Assembly: GCA_947579605.1 (NCBI GenBank)
Contig: OX388319.1
Location: forward strand, 22,457,447-22,521,446
From: Athripsodes cinereus
Taxonomy: Eukaryota > Arthropoda > Insecta > Trichoptera > Leptoceridae
Direction of reading: 5' to 3'
DNA length: 64,000 nt
Below the pieces are notes generated by a model that worked only from the letters and a program-made list of their open reading frames with translations, was not told the origin of the DNA and searched no databases. Both the position numbers and the translations under genes were made by a program. Positions 40,910 to 52,239 of the stretch are shown here, piece by piece. Positions within the stretch are counted from its first letter, which is position 1. Every line of letters starts with the position of its first letter.

Positions 40910-41860
40910 GGATGTACAAATGATGTATGGCCAATTGCCATGGTTGTACGAGTATATGTATGCATGATTGTATGGACGCGCTAATGTTTTGGTACCTACC
41001 TATGTTCTATTAAGAATCAAGTAATCAAAATAATTTGAAAATATTATGCGTAGTAAATGAACACAAAAAATTGTAATTATCATAATTCCATCGCGAAATA
41101 AATGAATCTTGATAGAAAAAAATGTCATTTAACAAGAATCAGTGTAAAAGTTAATGGAGACAAAAAAATATTTAGACACTTACCTATTACAAAACGGCTG
41201 ACTGTAATCTTACTCGATTATTTGAAACACTGATAATAATAACTCACAAATATAGCCACGAAAAAAGCGATACGTCCACCCTCACCAACACTTCACTCGA
41301 TACTAACATTTTTAGACACACCCTATGGGCAGGGCAGAAAGTATTAAATTTGTATGGAAATTTCGATAGGCGGAAAATACTTTTTGTGCAATTTTACGTT
41401 TTTAGAAATTTATTAAAAAAATAACGCATATTAAAGAAAGTCAACAACTTAGAATGTAGATTTTTATATATGCCATAAGTCAAAAAAATAAAAAAAAACG
41501 TGCAATAAAGGGAACTTGAGATGCGATTCGTACAAGTTTTAATTTTGATTTTTTTAGGATTTTTTTTCTGGAAAACTGGTACCATTTTTTATTGAAGTCG
41601 ACAACTTAAACTCGAGATAAAAGATTGATCTATATTATATATTTTTTTTACTAACATTGCATGACAGTTATACGTATTTTGATCTTTGAAACACATTGAA
41701 ATTAACTAGAAAAGGTATAGCTAATAGGAGGATAGAGGATAGCTAAGCCTTAAGTATAGGTATATATAATCAATTTCATGTTGTTGTATTATGCTGATAA
41801 CATTTTTATTGTTTTTTAATTATTTAAGATTTTATTGTTTTGTTATTTCTTATTTTTGTA
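40910..41860. other. About 0.95 kb AT-rich, no feature recognised
   Basis: Contains the motif ACACCCTATGGGCAGGGCAG near 41318-41338, but no coding frame, repeat ends or second copy is seen. Confidence 0.35.
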
Positions 41861-41950
41861 TTGAAGATTGGTAAATATTTTGTTTATTTTATTTATTTAT
41901 TTATTCATTCTTTACTGTACATTGATTAAAAACAGTTACATAAAAGATAT

Positions 41951-42317
41951 TAGTGATGTAACGAATATTCGCATATTTCAAAGTATTCGCATTCGTATTC
42001 GCAAAAAAATATGCGAATGTTTTGCGAATATTATTTCAGTAATAAAGTATCGGATATTCGGTAAAAGTACCGGATACTTACCCGGTACATTGTAGAAAAA
42101 GGTACTGCAAAAAAATATTCTTTAAGAAAACCGAGGAGTTTTGAAATATTTTAAATTCTTATACCAAAATTCGGCGACGGGGGGGGTAGAAATTTTAATG
42201 ATTGAGCAATATTGTAGAGATCTAAGCAAGTCAATATTCGCTATTCGCATTCGCGAATGTCGGCAACAAATATTCGCATTCGCGAATATCCATAATCACA
42301 CATTCGTTACATCACTA
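41951..42317. mobile_element. hAT MITE with ATTCGC subterminal repeats
   Basis: Ends TAGTGATGTAACGAATATTC and complement (ATTCGTTACATCACTA at 42302-42317). Flanks AAAGATAT (41943-41950) and AAAGGTAT (42318-42325) differ at one of eight positions. Many ATTCGC/GCGAAT words lie near both ends. 367 bp, no transposase. The 46-bp element at 45227 is a deletion form of the same family. Confidence 0.88.
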
Positions 42318-42371
42318 AAAGGTATACATTGTATTGTAAAAGGCAAATACCGTGTATTTATTGAAATAAAT

Positions 42372-42452
42372 TCACTGTTGACACGGAGAAGACAGCTTGC
42401 ATGTTTATTGCATGCAGTAAGTTCGCTGGCTACCCCACTTGTGAGATATAAC
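42372..42452 (+). repeat. 'GTGGAGCACCC' family 3' fragment
   Basis: GACACGGAGAAGACAGCTTG and CGCTGGCTACCCCACTTGTG match 18365-18425. Confidence 0.7.
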
Positions 42453-42823
42453 CTAATTGTGTAGGTACTAGTACAAATCAAAATTATAATAACTTCACTA
42501 GTGTTGGAAAACTTCAGTGTTCTGTTTTATTAAACACTTTATTGATTAATTATCATAATTTAGATAAAACTCTATTTGAATATTTAGCTGCTAAGATATT
42601 TAAGGTACCTACTTATTTAAGATTAATTAAATACGTCGTTGCTATGTTATATTTCATTTTTTTTTTTTTTTATATATATATTTATTATAAATATTTACAT
42701 AAACAATATACATAAATTTACATTGCAATTGTACAATAAAAATCACATATTTACGCAAGATTTTTTCGAAGTCTTGTGTATGGACAGAGAGTAGACAATT
42801 ATTATAATATAATCTACTATACC

Positions 42824-43835
42824 CTCACGCCGTGTCCCAGGTGGGGTAGGCAGAGAGAACGGAACGCCATGTCGCTCTATCCTTACATACTTCTTTCGCT
42901 TCCTCTACATTCATCCAGTTTCTCATACATGCACGCCGATTCCTCTTACTTAACACGCGACCGTCCTTGAGAATTTGATCCACGTGGTTAAGCCACGTGG
43001 TTCTCGGACGCCCGCGCTTCCTCACACCCTCTCTTTCAGATAAATACACCCTCTTCGTCAATCTTACACCATCCATTCGCTCCACATGACCAAACCATCT
43101 CAATTTATTTACACGCATTCTATCCACAACACTCCTCTTGCATCCACTCATTCTTCTAATATCCTCATTTCTTACTCTATCACGCAATGTTTTACCTACC
43201 ATTCTTCTCAGTGATCGCATCTCCACTGCATTTATTCCACTCTCGTCCTTCTTCTGCCATGTCCAAGTCTCGCTTGCATACATCAGTGTCGGTACAAGGA
43301 TGGCGTTGTGCACCAGCATTTTAGCCATGTTCGAGACATTGCTATTGCTAACAATAGATCAAAGTGCACCGTTCACTCTCGCACCAGCCACTTTTCTTTT
43401 TTCAATATCCCTTTCGTACCTACCATCCCTTACAAACATACTTCCTAAATAAACATATTCGTCCACTTGCTCCAAACATTCATTTCCAACCTTTATTTCA
43501 CACATTGTTCTTTCAACCTCTCTTTCAAACACCAGCACTTTCGTCTTTGTCACATTCATTTTCATCCCATTCATACTGCAACTTTCATATACAACTGACA
43601 CAATCTTTTGTAAATCACTTTCACTCTCAGCCATTAATACCAAATCATCTGCATACATCAACGCATTCACACGGTTTCCATTCAGTTCAATGCCAACATC
43701 CATCTCTTTCAAAGGACGCATACAGTAGTCGAAAAAAAGGTTGAACAGCCATGGAGACATGACACAGCCTTGCTTCACTCCTTTGGTGAGGACAAACCAC
43801 TCGGAGAAGGCGTTATTTACCCTCACGCAGGCTTA
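42824..43835 (-). pseudogene. RTE-like non-LTR reverse transcriptase, 5'-truncated, single stop (family A)
   Basis: Minus-strand frame from about 43833 to the stop at 42825-42827. It starts within the palm: FSEWFVLTKGVKQGCVMSPW, LFNLFFDYCMRPL, then the catalytic YADD box in NALMYADDLVLMAESESDLQ, the thumb region (VDEYVYLGSMFVRDG) and the C-terminal region LVHNAILVPTLMYASETWTW, LRDRVRNEDIRRMSGCKRSV, RKRGRPRTTWLNHVDQILKD. The one interruption is a TGA near 43357-43359. About 330 codons remain of a protein that normally also has an N-terminal endonuclease. It is the longest and best-preserved family member in the window. The 3' tail is GGGTATAGTAG-like. Confidence 0.93.
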
Positions 43836-43956
43836 TTATTATTATACATTTACTTATTACATTATTATACACATCTTTATTATTATACATTTACTTATTA
43901 CATTATTGTATACGTCTTTATAACACTGTTACCACATACGTTAATTATTTAAATTC

Positions 43957-44650
43957 TTATATGGTTATGTATTTTTCTATCTCAGTTTTAAATTTATTTG
44001 AATCCTTAATTGTACGAACTTCGCTAGGCAAATTATTAAAGAATTTAACACCTAGGTAGGAGTAATGTCTCTGTGATACATCTTTATAACATTTTGGTAT
44101 GGGGATACAATGTACAGTTCTGAGAAGTCTTCTGCTTTGGACCTTTGATGACAACGTGTCCACATTCTCTTTGAAAGTTTGAAGAAGAGCAAATTTTTTA
44201 TAAAGTTTACCTACTGTTAGCACTTTCATCTCCTCACGTAGCCTGTCAGTTGGATAATCCATTGGTCGACGAAGTATAATTTTTAGTAGTAGCCTCTGTG
44301 CGACTTCCAAAGGTTTCAAGTTTGTAGGATAGGCTCCTCCCCATCCTATAATGGCGTACTGTAGAATGGACTGCACCAGAGCATAATAAACCATTTTCAA
44401 CCTATTTATATTTAAAAAAAATCGTAATTCAATGAATATATATATTAACTTTCTAAGTCTTTTTACTGTAACTTCAATATGTTCCTTCCATTTTACATTG
44501 CCGTCTATGATTATTCCTAAGTATTTCACTTTTTCGACAATTTTTAATTTAGAACACTGTCCATCGCACTGGATTCCGCAGCACACAGATGAATGCACCC
44601 ATATATCAAGGTCTTGAGGTGTGTTAACTAGATTTATTTTAAAGGGAAGA
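43957..44650 (-). pseudogene. Jockey/CR1-like reverse-transcriptase C-terminal fragment
   Basis: The minus-strand frame is open from about 44650 to the stop at 43957-43959. It contains NTPQDLDIWVHSSVCCG, KVKYLGIIIDGNVKWKEHIE, LKMVYYALVQSILQYAIIGW, KIILRRPMDYPTDRLREEMK and FFNNLPSEVRTIKDSNKFKT. KYLGIIID and the QY.IIGWG region are standard landmarks after the catalytic domain in Jockey/CR1-type elements. The YADD domain is missing because of 5' truncation. The frame has no stops over more than 220 codons, so it is fairly young. Confidence 0.88.
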
Positions 44651-44654
44651 TATG

Positions 44655-45215
44655 CTGTTTTTTCTTATATTTTAATTTAAGTCGAGAATTTAAAGGAAAA
44701 GTCTTTGGTAATTATTTTTCAATCAAGATAAGAAAAAGTAATCAGATTAATATGATTTTCTAAGGAAAAGCGAAAGAAATTGTATTTCTTGTCTCATGTG
44801 TGTTTTACATACTTCATACGCTGACATCAATACATCGTTCGCAATCAAGTTACAAAAAGTTTAAAACAAAATCTGGATATGGAAAAAATATAATCATAAA
44901 ATCGTATTGTAAAATTGATAAAGGATAACTAAATTTAAAAATATACTAGAATCATATCAATGTTTGAACAAGCTCTGGTGCGTTACAAAGTTTTTCAAAA
45001 TTGTAAAATAATAGATGAATTAGGTATAAAAAAAGTTCTTTTCAAATAAATACGATTCTATATTTTGTGATAACAATTTGAATCAGTTCTTATTCATTTA
45101 GCTGCACTTTAAAATTGTTACGTTACGTCTACAAAGACAAAATAAAATCTCTGAACGTATCTTATGACCAAAGTACGCACCAGCCAAACTTAATTTGAAA
45201 GCATTAGAACACATA
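44655..45215. other. AT-rich stretch, no feature recognised
   Basis: No coding frame or repeat family words found. Confidence 0.35.
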
Positions 45216-45226
45216 TTACTCTCTAC

Positions 45227-45272
45227 TAGTGATGTTACGAATATTCGTAATCACACATTCGTTACATCACTA
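45227..45272. mobile_element. 46-bp hAT miniature with 8-bp TSD
   Basis: TAGTGATGTTACGAATATTCG at the left and the final 25 nt ending ATTCGTTACATCACTA correspond to the two ends of the 367-bp hAT MITE at 41951-42317. Perfect duplication CTCTCTAC at 45219-45226 and 45273-45280. The element is practically two terminal repeats joined together. Confidence 0.9.
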
Positions 45273-45329
45273 CTCTCTACATTCTCTCTGCATCAATAAG
45301 ATATTCTACGATCATCTTCAAGAGAAAAG

Positions 45330-45470
45330 CATTGTACCCATGACAACGATATGAGAAAGTTGGAAATGTATCGAGAAGGGGTAATTCATTTGGCAATTTG
45401 AATGGAGAAGACTGGTCACCATCCTGAAGATATACTTCAAAAGAAAAAGGACGAACAAGAAGTAAGAAGA
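45330..45470 (+). pseudogene. Decayed family D reverse-transcriptase C-terminus
   Basis: CATGACAACGATATGAGAAA and TTTGAATGGAGAAGACTGGT align with 14636-14730. Several stops and indels; AAAAAGGACGAACAAGAAG follows. Confidence 0.55.
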
Positions 45471-45903
45471 AAATAACGATGAAAAAAGTCGTATGTTAGT
45501 TGGCAGATGATTGATTTATTTGAAGAGTAATTCGGCGTCCCAGTTTCAGTTACTTTATCCATAAATGAAAATATGTCTCGTTCTACGTTCGAGATAAAAC
45601 AGAGAAATTTTGAATGAATATGTTTCTAAGATTCCAAATCACCAAACACAAATCTCGGCAAATATATGGATTCTGAATTTATAGGGACTTTATATAATCA
45701 ATATCAAGGGTGAACAAATTTATTGGTTCGGCTTCTCTACGCTTTCTAATATAAACATAAGTTTTCATCTGTTATTAATAATAAATGAGTTATGTTTTTG
45801 TTTGTCAGAACCTTTGTTTGTTAGTTTGTCTGCAATAATTTCATTTACGATATTGATAAAATATTTCATATATCTACCTTCTCTTGGTCCTCATTTCTCT
45901 AAT

Positions 45904-46090
45904 TCTGATTATCATCATCATCATCATTTGCTCTACAGCCCGTTATGAGCCTTGGCCTCCTCCAACATTCGCTTCATCTCCCCCTGTCTTGGCATGTACT
46001 TTTCCAATCCCTAATGTCAATGATGTCTACGATGTCTACATCCCTCTGTACCTCATCCATTTAACTCGTGATATAACCATGCATATTGCT
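45904..46090 (-). pseudogene. Non-LTR retrotransposon 3' terminus with CAT-repeat tail
   Basis: On the minus strand the coding end reads MLEEAKAHNGL and stop, typical for an RTE-like protein end, followed by an ATG microsatellite (plus-strand ATCATCATCATCATCATT at 45911-45928). The upstream part has an inexact repeat (GTAGACATCGTAGACATC). Confidence 0.65.
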
Positions 46091-46139
46091 ATTGAAAGTC
46101 AAATTGGACTTAATTAACGTGTTTTTGCAATTTGTATAT

Positions 46140-46260
46140 ACAATTAATTAATGTACAACATTCTTTATTTTATTTTATTTATTGACAGTTAAAACAATTA
46201 GTATAGACATTAAAAGACAACAATAGACAAACCAATTAAGGTTTGTGTTTTATTCCTGTT
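46140..46260 (-). repeat. LINE tail
   Basis: TTATTTTATTTTATTTATTG followed by AAAACAATTAGTATAGACAT; resembles other AT-tailed LINE 3' ends in the window but is not closely matched. Confidence 0.4.
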
Positions 46261-46839
46261 TAAAATAAAATGTCCGAGGCTACCATAGGTTCCTTAACAT
46301 TATTATTGCTGTTTTGGATCGTCCTATCTACAAGTTACACGTGTAACGGTCAAGACTTTGAAATATTTTTGCATAAATAATTGATTTTGTGACCTTTATA
46401 ATTCTACTAAAAAGTATGATTGCTAAACATTGATTTTTTTTTCATGAAACTATCAAACGTTTCTAAATACAACATTTTGCATTATGATTCCAAGGTTAAT
46501 TATTACGAATATGGGTGACACAGTTCATTTACAAATGCCGCAAATTTAATATTTATGGCACAGATTAATGAGAATGAGTGCATATGTTAATCGCATTGAG
46601 TTGATTAACATGGCGCAAATATCTGACATTCATTGTTTTATATAAACATTGAACGTAAAAATGTTTTTTATTTCAATTTACGCGTGTACGATTAGGTTAG
46701 GTACATCTTAAAAACTAAAACCCTTTGAACTTTTATTGAAACTATTAATATATTTTTATTATTCCCAATCTCATTCATACTACAATCAATTCTTTTTCAG
46801 TATGTACATCCTCGTTAGAAAAGCGTAAAGAGGAATTGT

Positions 46840-47110
46840 GGAGGCAGGAACTTAGCGACAATCCATGGATAATGCCATCCGAAAGCACAAACACCTGCAT
46901 AGTCTGAGCTAGCCCAAGTGGAAGACACTGAACAGACTAAGGGTTGGGGTAACTAGGTGCAAAAGTAACCAGCAGAGGTGGGGCTTTTTGGATGAAGAGG
47001 ACACTAGCTGCGACTGTGGGGAGGTGTAATGAGAATAACCTTATGATGGCAAATGACAAAGCGATATACGTCGCTACATATTGGAATGGCTTGGAGTGGC
47101 AAGGTCTCAA
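46840..47110 (+). pseudogene. Non-LTR retrotransposon zinc-finger-end fragment (family H)
   Basis: The frame reads PKWKTLNRLRVGVTRCKSNQ then QRWGFLDEEDTSCDCGEV. LNRLR.GV.RCK, the WG pair and C-x-CGE are landmarks of the C-terminal region of R1/I/Jockey-like elements. Stops follow immediately (CGEV then TAA). Small, old fragment. Confidence 0.6.
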
Positions 47111-47114
47111 ATCC

Positions 47115-47800
47115 GGACCCGAAAAGTAAGGAAGTACATATGTACAACCGTAAAATTGCCACTTTCTTTTAGAAAAAAAAACGATATCGATGTACGAGAA
47201 AAACAAAAATAGGTTCCTACGGGAATACAAGTACATATAACCGAAAAAACAGGTATCATTTTCATTACAAAATGTTCCTCATTAAAGCGCGGTGTAGAAA
47301 ATCCTTTGCACGAGGTAAAAGGCAACCATTCAAGTATATTTTATTGTACCTACACGTTATAATAATATTGTGTGTTCTCGACTTCATGGCAAGCATAATT
47401 AACGAAGGGGATACAACTTTGACCGCATACGTTATTACGTAAAAAATTTTAGTTTGAATTTAATATTAATTTTTTTTTCTTTGATTATGAATAGATTTTT
47501 TTTTATCATATGTTTGACATTGTTATGTCATAATTCACTCGATTGCGGGTGCATTGCCGTAAAATGAAATAAGAAGAAGACATTTTTATGTCAGATTTCT
47601 CTATTGTAATGTTATAGATTTCAATTCGAAATTATGATTTTGCAAATGAGAAGTATATTATGTCAAATTTTGATGATTGATCTAACTGGTCTTAAAGGAT
47701 TTTTAAGTTCACTCCAAACTCCACGTGCTTGGCTTTGTTTGAATCTATAATGTTTATGATTAGGTCACTGGTAATAATAGGTGACTTTGCTGGCCTACTT
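47115..47800. other. No feature recognised
   Basis: AT-rich; the short open frames on the minus strand near 46937-47325 carry no recognisable domain. Confidence 0.35.
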
Positions 47801-47809
47801 ATGGATTTG

Positions 47810-48200
47810 TATATTTTTTATTGAACACAACAAACAATACAAATATAACAATACATTGACTATTTTTATAAAAACTTAAATCTAAACATCCTCCTTATAG
47901 AGACAAGTCTCGTGTAAAGGAGGGATTATGTCAACATAACCAATATTGCAATAAGACTGTTTGCATCCTTTTTAAAAATGTAAATAAATAAAAATGTCTT
48001 AAGCCGTATAATCAGATATTCGGTCATGGTCGCGTCGTGATTTGTCGAGTTTGAAGCGAGTTACCGCATGGTGTTTTTTTTTATTTATTTATTTATTTCA
48101 TAGAGACACACACAGTAGGTTGACAAAACATATATGAAAAATAAAAAGAGAGAATAATGTTGATCTGATCAGGCCAACCCACCAATAAGGCGTGTCTACA
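47810..48200 (-). repeat. Two adjacent LINE/SINE tails
   Basis: 47810-47960 starts TATTTTTTATTGAACACAAC; 48075-48195 starts with a TTTATTTATTTATTTATTTC run followed by ATAGAGACACACACAGTAGG. Both look like minus-oriented 3' ends with A/T tails; family relations were not resolved. Confidence 0.45.
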
Positions 48201-48320
48201 GCATACATATTAAAGTATAAACCACATATTATACAAAATGTCAACAATTGGAGATGAAGAAACAGCGCCCGACTAATGCAAGTCCAGTTTAACCGGACTC
48301 ACACTAAACATGCGCCTGTT

Positions 48321-48854
48321 TAGTGTTGTGGAATTCTCAAGAAATAATTTTTGGAGAAATTTACCGAGAAATTTCTCGAAGTAGAGAATTTTCGGAGATT
48401 TTTTTTTTATTTTTTATTTAATAGTAAATATAATAATAATAAATACTTTATTCAATTAATCAATAACAATGTACAAATTTTGAGACAATTTATCACCATT
48501 ATGTCTACAATTTATTATGGAAACAAACAAATGTTAGGTACCTACATAGAAAAAAGTGCTAATAACTGAGAAAAATCTTGATGTATGACACCCCGCATGC
48601 CCATATTTAAGTTAAAAAAAAATTGCAGGTACATGCATGGAAAAAAGTGTTAATAACCTCTGGTTTGGGCCTTAATCAGCCCCAATTTTTTTTGGATCAA
48701 TCAGGTTGACTGCAAAATGTACCGGGCGAAAGGTCAAAATACCACTAAGAAAAATTATGGAGAGAAATTTCTCTTTCATCAGAGGAAAAAATCTCGGAGA
48801 AATTTCTCGTTCTCGAGAAATTTCTTTGGAGATTTTTTTCTTCTCACATCACTA
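48321..48854. mobile_element. hAT MITE, GAGAAATTTCTC family, copy 3
   Basis: Perfect 8-bp duplication CGCCTGTT at 48313-48320 and 48855-48862. Ends TAGTGTTGTGGAATTCTCAA and, on the complement, TAGTGATGTGAGAAGAAAAA. The interior is shared with 33577-34763 but lacks that copy's two insertions, giving the empty-site reference for both. Confidence 0.93.
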
Positions 48855-48957
48855 CGCCTGTTACATTAAACTCATACATTATGTTACATTAAAATCAGTT
48901 GATAAAGGTATGAAAGTTAGAAAATAGTACCTACCTAAACAGGTAGGTACATAATTA

Positions 48958-49072
48958 TGTGATGTGTTTAGTGCATTGTATGTATGTGTATCGTCGCGTT
49001 AGTACCCATAATACAAGATTCATCTTAATATGGGACTAGCTCGATCTGTGTGAATTGTCTATGTATGTTATG
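48958..49072 (+). mobile_element. SINE family S2 body, 5'-truncated
   Basis: GTGATGTGTTTAGTGCATTG, TATCGTCGCGTTAGTACCCA, AATATGGGACTAGCTCGATC and TGTCTATGTATGTTATG match 8850-8985 almost exactly. The tRNA head is absent. Confidence 0.85.
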
Positions 49073-49074
49073 AC

Positions 49075-50176
49075 TTAGATTATATTATTAAGGTGAACTA
49101 AGAGTTACTATTTAGAATCTAGTTAAATTGTTATTTTATAAACATCTAGATATTTAAGTAATTATAGTTTTTAATACTATTTCCCCTAACACCAGTATAA
49201 TAATATAACGTTACTGCCTGGGGAAAAAAATAAGTAAGATTATGTTTAATTTATTATAACTGACTTGTATGTTTAAGAGAAATAAATAATAATAAAATGT
49301 TATGTTATTAACATGAATTTAATTTGGCTAATCATGTTATATCGATCAATAAATGAGTTTAATTTAAAAAATATTTGAAAACATAATGTTTTAATTCGGT
49401 TCAATTCATTGGTTGTCACTTTTAATATTTTATATATGTTCTAATTCGGTTCAATCCATTGATGTGTCGTTATTTGTAGTATTTTGAATGCTCTGGTTTG
49501 TATTTGGGTAATGTAGATGAACTTTTTTGGTCTATGTTTTGTTTAGTACGGCATTGTTGTTATTAGCAGAGATAACTGTTTGTTCTGAAGTAAGTTATAA
49601 ATAAATAAAATTTTGTAAAACGTTCATACCTACATTACATAGTTTTTTTTTTTATTTCAATGACATTGAGATACCTACTATCTGGGACAGTTGCAAGATA
49701 GGTATCAGTTTCATCTGTTTAAATCATCGTGTTATTTCTTAATGCCTTTCTCTCTAGACTGGAGTAAAAATTATTATTGTTTAGTAGACTGTTGAACCAC
49801 ATCAGCCAAGTCACGTTCTGATCTGTACCCTGAAAAGAAACCGTACCAGCTACATACAAGTAGGGACTACATAGTTCTTATTGGTTTATTTTTCTTATTT
49901 ATTAATTTTTCGTGATTAACACTGTGGAATTCCATATTTATTGTTAATATATTTAGTATTGTTACTGATGATGGAACAAGTAGTTACGAAAACGTTTTAA
50001 CTCTAATTAAAGTTATTCTAGTGGAAAATACAAAGTTTCTTATTTATTATTTTATTCAGTTTCTCAACCTGTATTGTTTACAGAAACAGGAACACATCAT
50101 TCACCCTTATTATATCCAGTTATTCACCCTTTTCATGTCATTTGCTCTCGAAAAATATTCTTCAGCACCTTCGACT
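49075..50176. other. About 1.1 kb AT-rich, no feature recognised
   Basis: An imperfect direct repeat is present (TTAATTCGGTTCAATTCATTG at 49391 and CTAATTCGGTTCAATCCATTG at 49441). No coding frame. Confidence 0.4.
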
Positions 50177-51054
50177 CTTCTAACTAGGGGATTCGATCCC
50201 GGCCCTTTTTTCTAATCCCGGGATTTCGGGATTATCTACAGTTGATCCCGGGACTAGTCCCAGGATTGTATTGGTATTGTAAAGTGGTAACAAAAAGTCA
50301 GTAAACCATGTCAAAATCAGCTTTTTTTATTTATCTGGCAATGAATTTAAGTTTTGAACCTGCAAAAAGTCGGTTAAACAAAATTATACTTCAAACACCT
50401 CCTAAAATAAACAAACAAGGCACTTATGATTTATAAAACTAACAATTTAACTTTTTTTTTATATTTTTAAATTGTATTCTTATATTTGTATTTATTTCAT
50501 AGTTTAAACCCAGAACAGTTTTAGTTAAGTGGGGCAATATATTCTATAATGTTGTTTTTATGTTTGTTTGTATGTACTATTTTGGAATATTTTTTTAAAA
50601 TCAACTTAGTTAGACTTATTTAGCTTAACCCATAACAAAAAAATACATACTACAGGGATCAATGTTTAAACTCGTATTTTTAAATTAAATAGACCAGAGA
50701 CTTTATGAATTATTTATTTGAATTAGGTCGGTGAGTGATTTTTTGATGCTATTTTTTAAAATATCAAATCGCTCAAGCTTTTTTGGGAGACTATTCCAAC
50801 GCGATTTGCAGTTAAACAATAAATTAAGCTCTCTTCCATGTTCCTTTTCAATATAGTTTTGAAGCATCATTCTTCAAAGATGCTCTTTTGAAAATAAGAA
50901 CCACTACGAACTTTCTTTACGACTTCATTAATATTCCAGTCATTGGTCAAACTCACCATTACTGGTTTTATAGATTAATCCTGGGTCCATTTGTTTAGAA
51001 TATTACTAATTTTTTTATTGTTTAACCGAATTTGGATGCAGATGACAAAACCAA

Positions 51055-51639
51055 TCAGAAACCTCAATTGGAGAACCAAGTCTACACAATGCAACATTGT
51101 GTAAAATCTAATCGGAAGAAGTGAGAAAGGTGTCCCAACGCTTACGAATTGGCTCTAGGCTGGCTTAAGTGATCACTTTCAGTGTCCATGGACAACGTTC
51201 ACCAATTCCACCATTCTCACTGTCACGATTTAAGGTCCACCAATCGAGAGATGCTTTATGCAAACCTTAGAAGCAACCATCTTTTTGGGATCTCATTTTT
51301 CAGATCTCAAATAGATCGCGATCTCCCGTCTAAATGGCGCTGGAACAATTAAGTTCAATACTTTATCGGCTGCTAGTTCGACCAGTTAGCAACAAATGTT
51401 TAGAATATTTACTATGGTTGCTTCTAAGGTTTGCATAAAGCATCTCTCGATTGGTGGGCCTTAAATCGTGACAGTGAGAATGGTGGAATTGGTGAACGTT
51501 GTCCATGGACACTGAAAGTGATCACTTAAGCCAGCCTAGAGCCAATTCGTAAGCGTTGGGACACCTTTCTCACTTCTTCCGATTAGATTTTACACAATGT
51601 TGCATTGTGTAGACATGGTTCTCCAATTGAGGTTTCTGA
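51055..51639. repeat. Palindrome with 226-bp arms
   Basis: Left arm 51055-51280 and right arm 51414-51639 are inverted copies of equal length with only about two or three differences (for example at 51087 and near 51233). The spacer is 133 bp. One-armed relatives of the arm sequence are at 11195-11410 and 52240-52420, so the arm is a dispersed repeat that has been duplicated head to head here. Confidence 0.93.
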
Positions 51640-51729
51640 CTGAGTCCAGTTCTTCATTATCATCATCATCCAAATCATCAATAAAAGGCGATAGCCGTTT
51701 ACATATGTATTAAATAAATAAATAAATAA

Positions 51730-52010
51730 AATATCATCACTGATAGGTTCATTTGCAGGTATTTTTCTATACAATAAATCACAAACGGCTAAGTGAATAC
51801 CGTGTGCAAAACAAACTAGGTGCTTTGCATTAACAAGTTTTCCAAATGTAATTTGGACCATCAGTAACTATTGCCACAATATCGTATCTAGTGAGATATC
51901 GAACTCAGAATAGCGCTCTTTTAAGATACTAACACAAGCTTCAGCTGTCAGTGATTCATTGATGCGAATGAGTCCCAAATTCTTGACATATTGTATTAAT
52001 CCCGGGATTT
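51730..52010 (-). pseudogene. hAT transposase remnant
   Basis: On the minus strand: VKNLGLIRINESLTAEACVS, then RYDIVAIVTDGPNYIWKTC and, in another frame, KHLVCFAHGIHLAVCDLLYR. The DIVAIVTDG block (a conserved catalytic-domain Asp region) and CFAHGIHLAV are hAT transposase landmarks. Frameshifts separate the blocks and the C-terminal dimerisation region is missing. Its parallel is the transposase in the next element (53940-55200). Confidence 0.78.
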
Positions 52011-52239
52011 CTTAAATTCGATCCCGGGATCTTCGGGACTAAAATACGACCGGGATCCCCTACTTCTAACCCAATAATAGGCTGTTAATATATAGTCTAA
52101 CGTTTATTCTTAAAACTCAGCTCCTCTCTGGGTCAATTTTCTTCATAATTCAGTTCATGTTTCATTTTTTAAATTGCTTTTGCCATTTTATTATACCTCA
52201 TGTAGACTGAGAAAAAACAGATCACCCTACAGTATTTTT

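Larger units (their letters stand above)
50185..52062. mobile_element. hAT element with decayed transposase and an internal palindrome
   Basis: Perfect 8-bp duplication CTTCTAAC at 50177-50184 and 52063-52070. Ends TAGGGGATTCGATCCCGGCC and, on the complement, TAGGGGATCCCGGTCGTATT. Subterminal ATCCCGGGAT palindromes repeat at both sides. A transposase remnant lies at 51730-52010 on the minus strand. A foldback structure (51055-51639) occupies the middle. Total 1878 bp. Confidence 0.93.
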
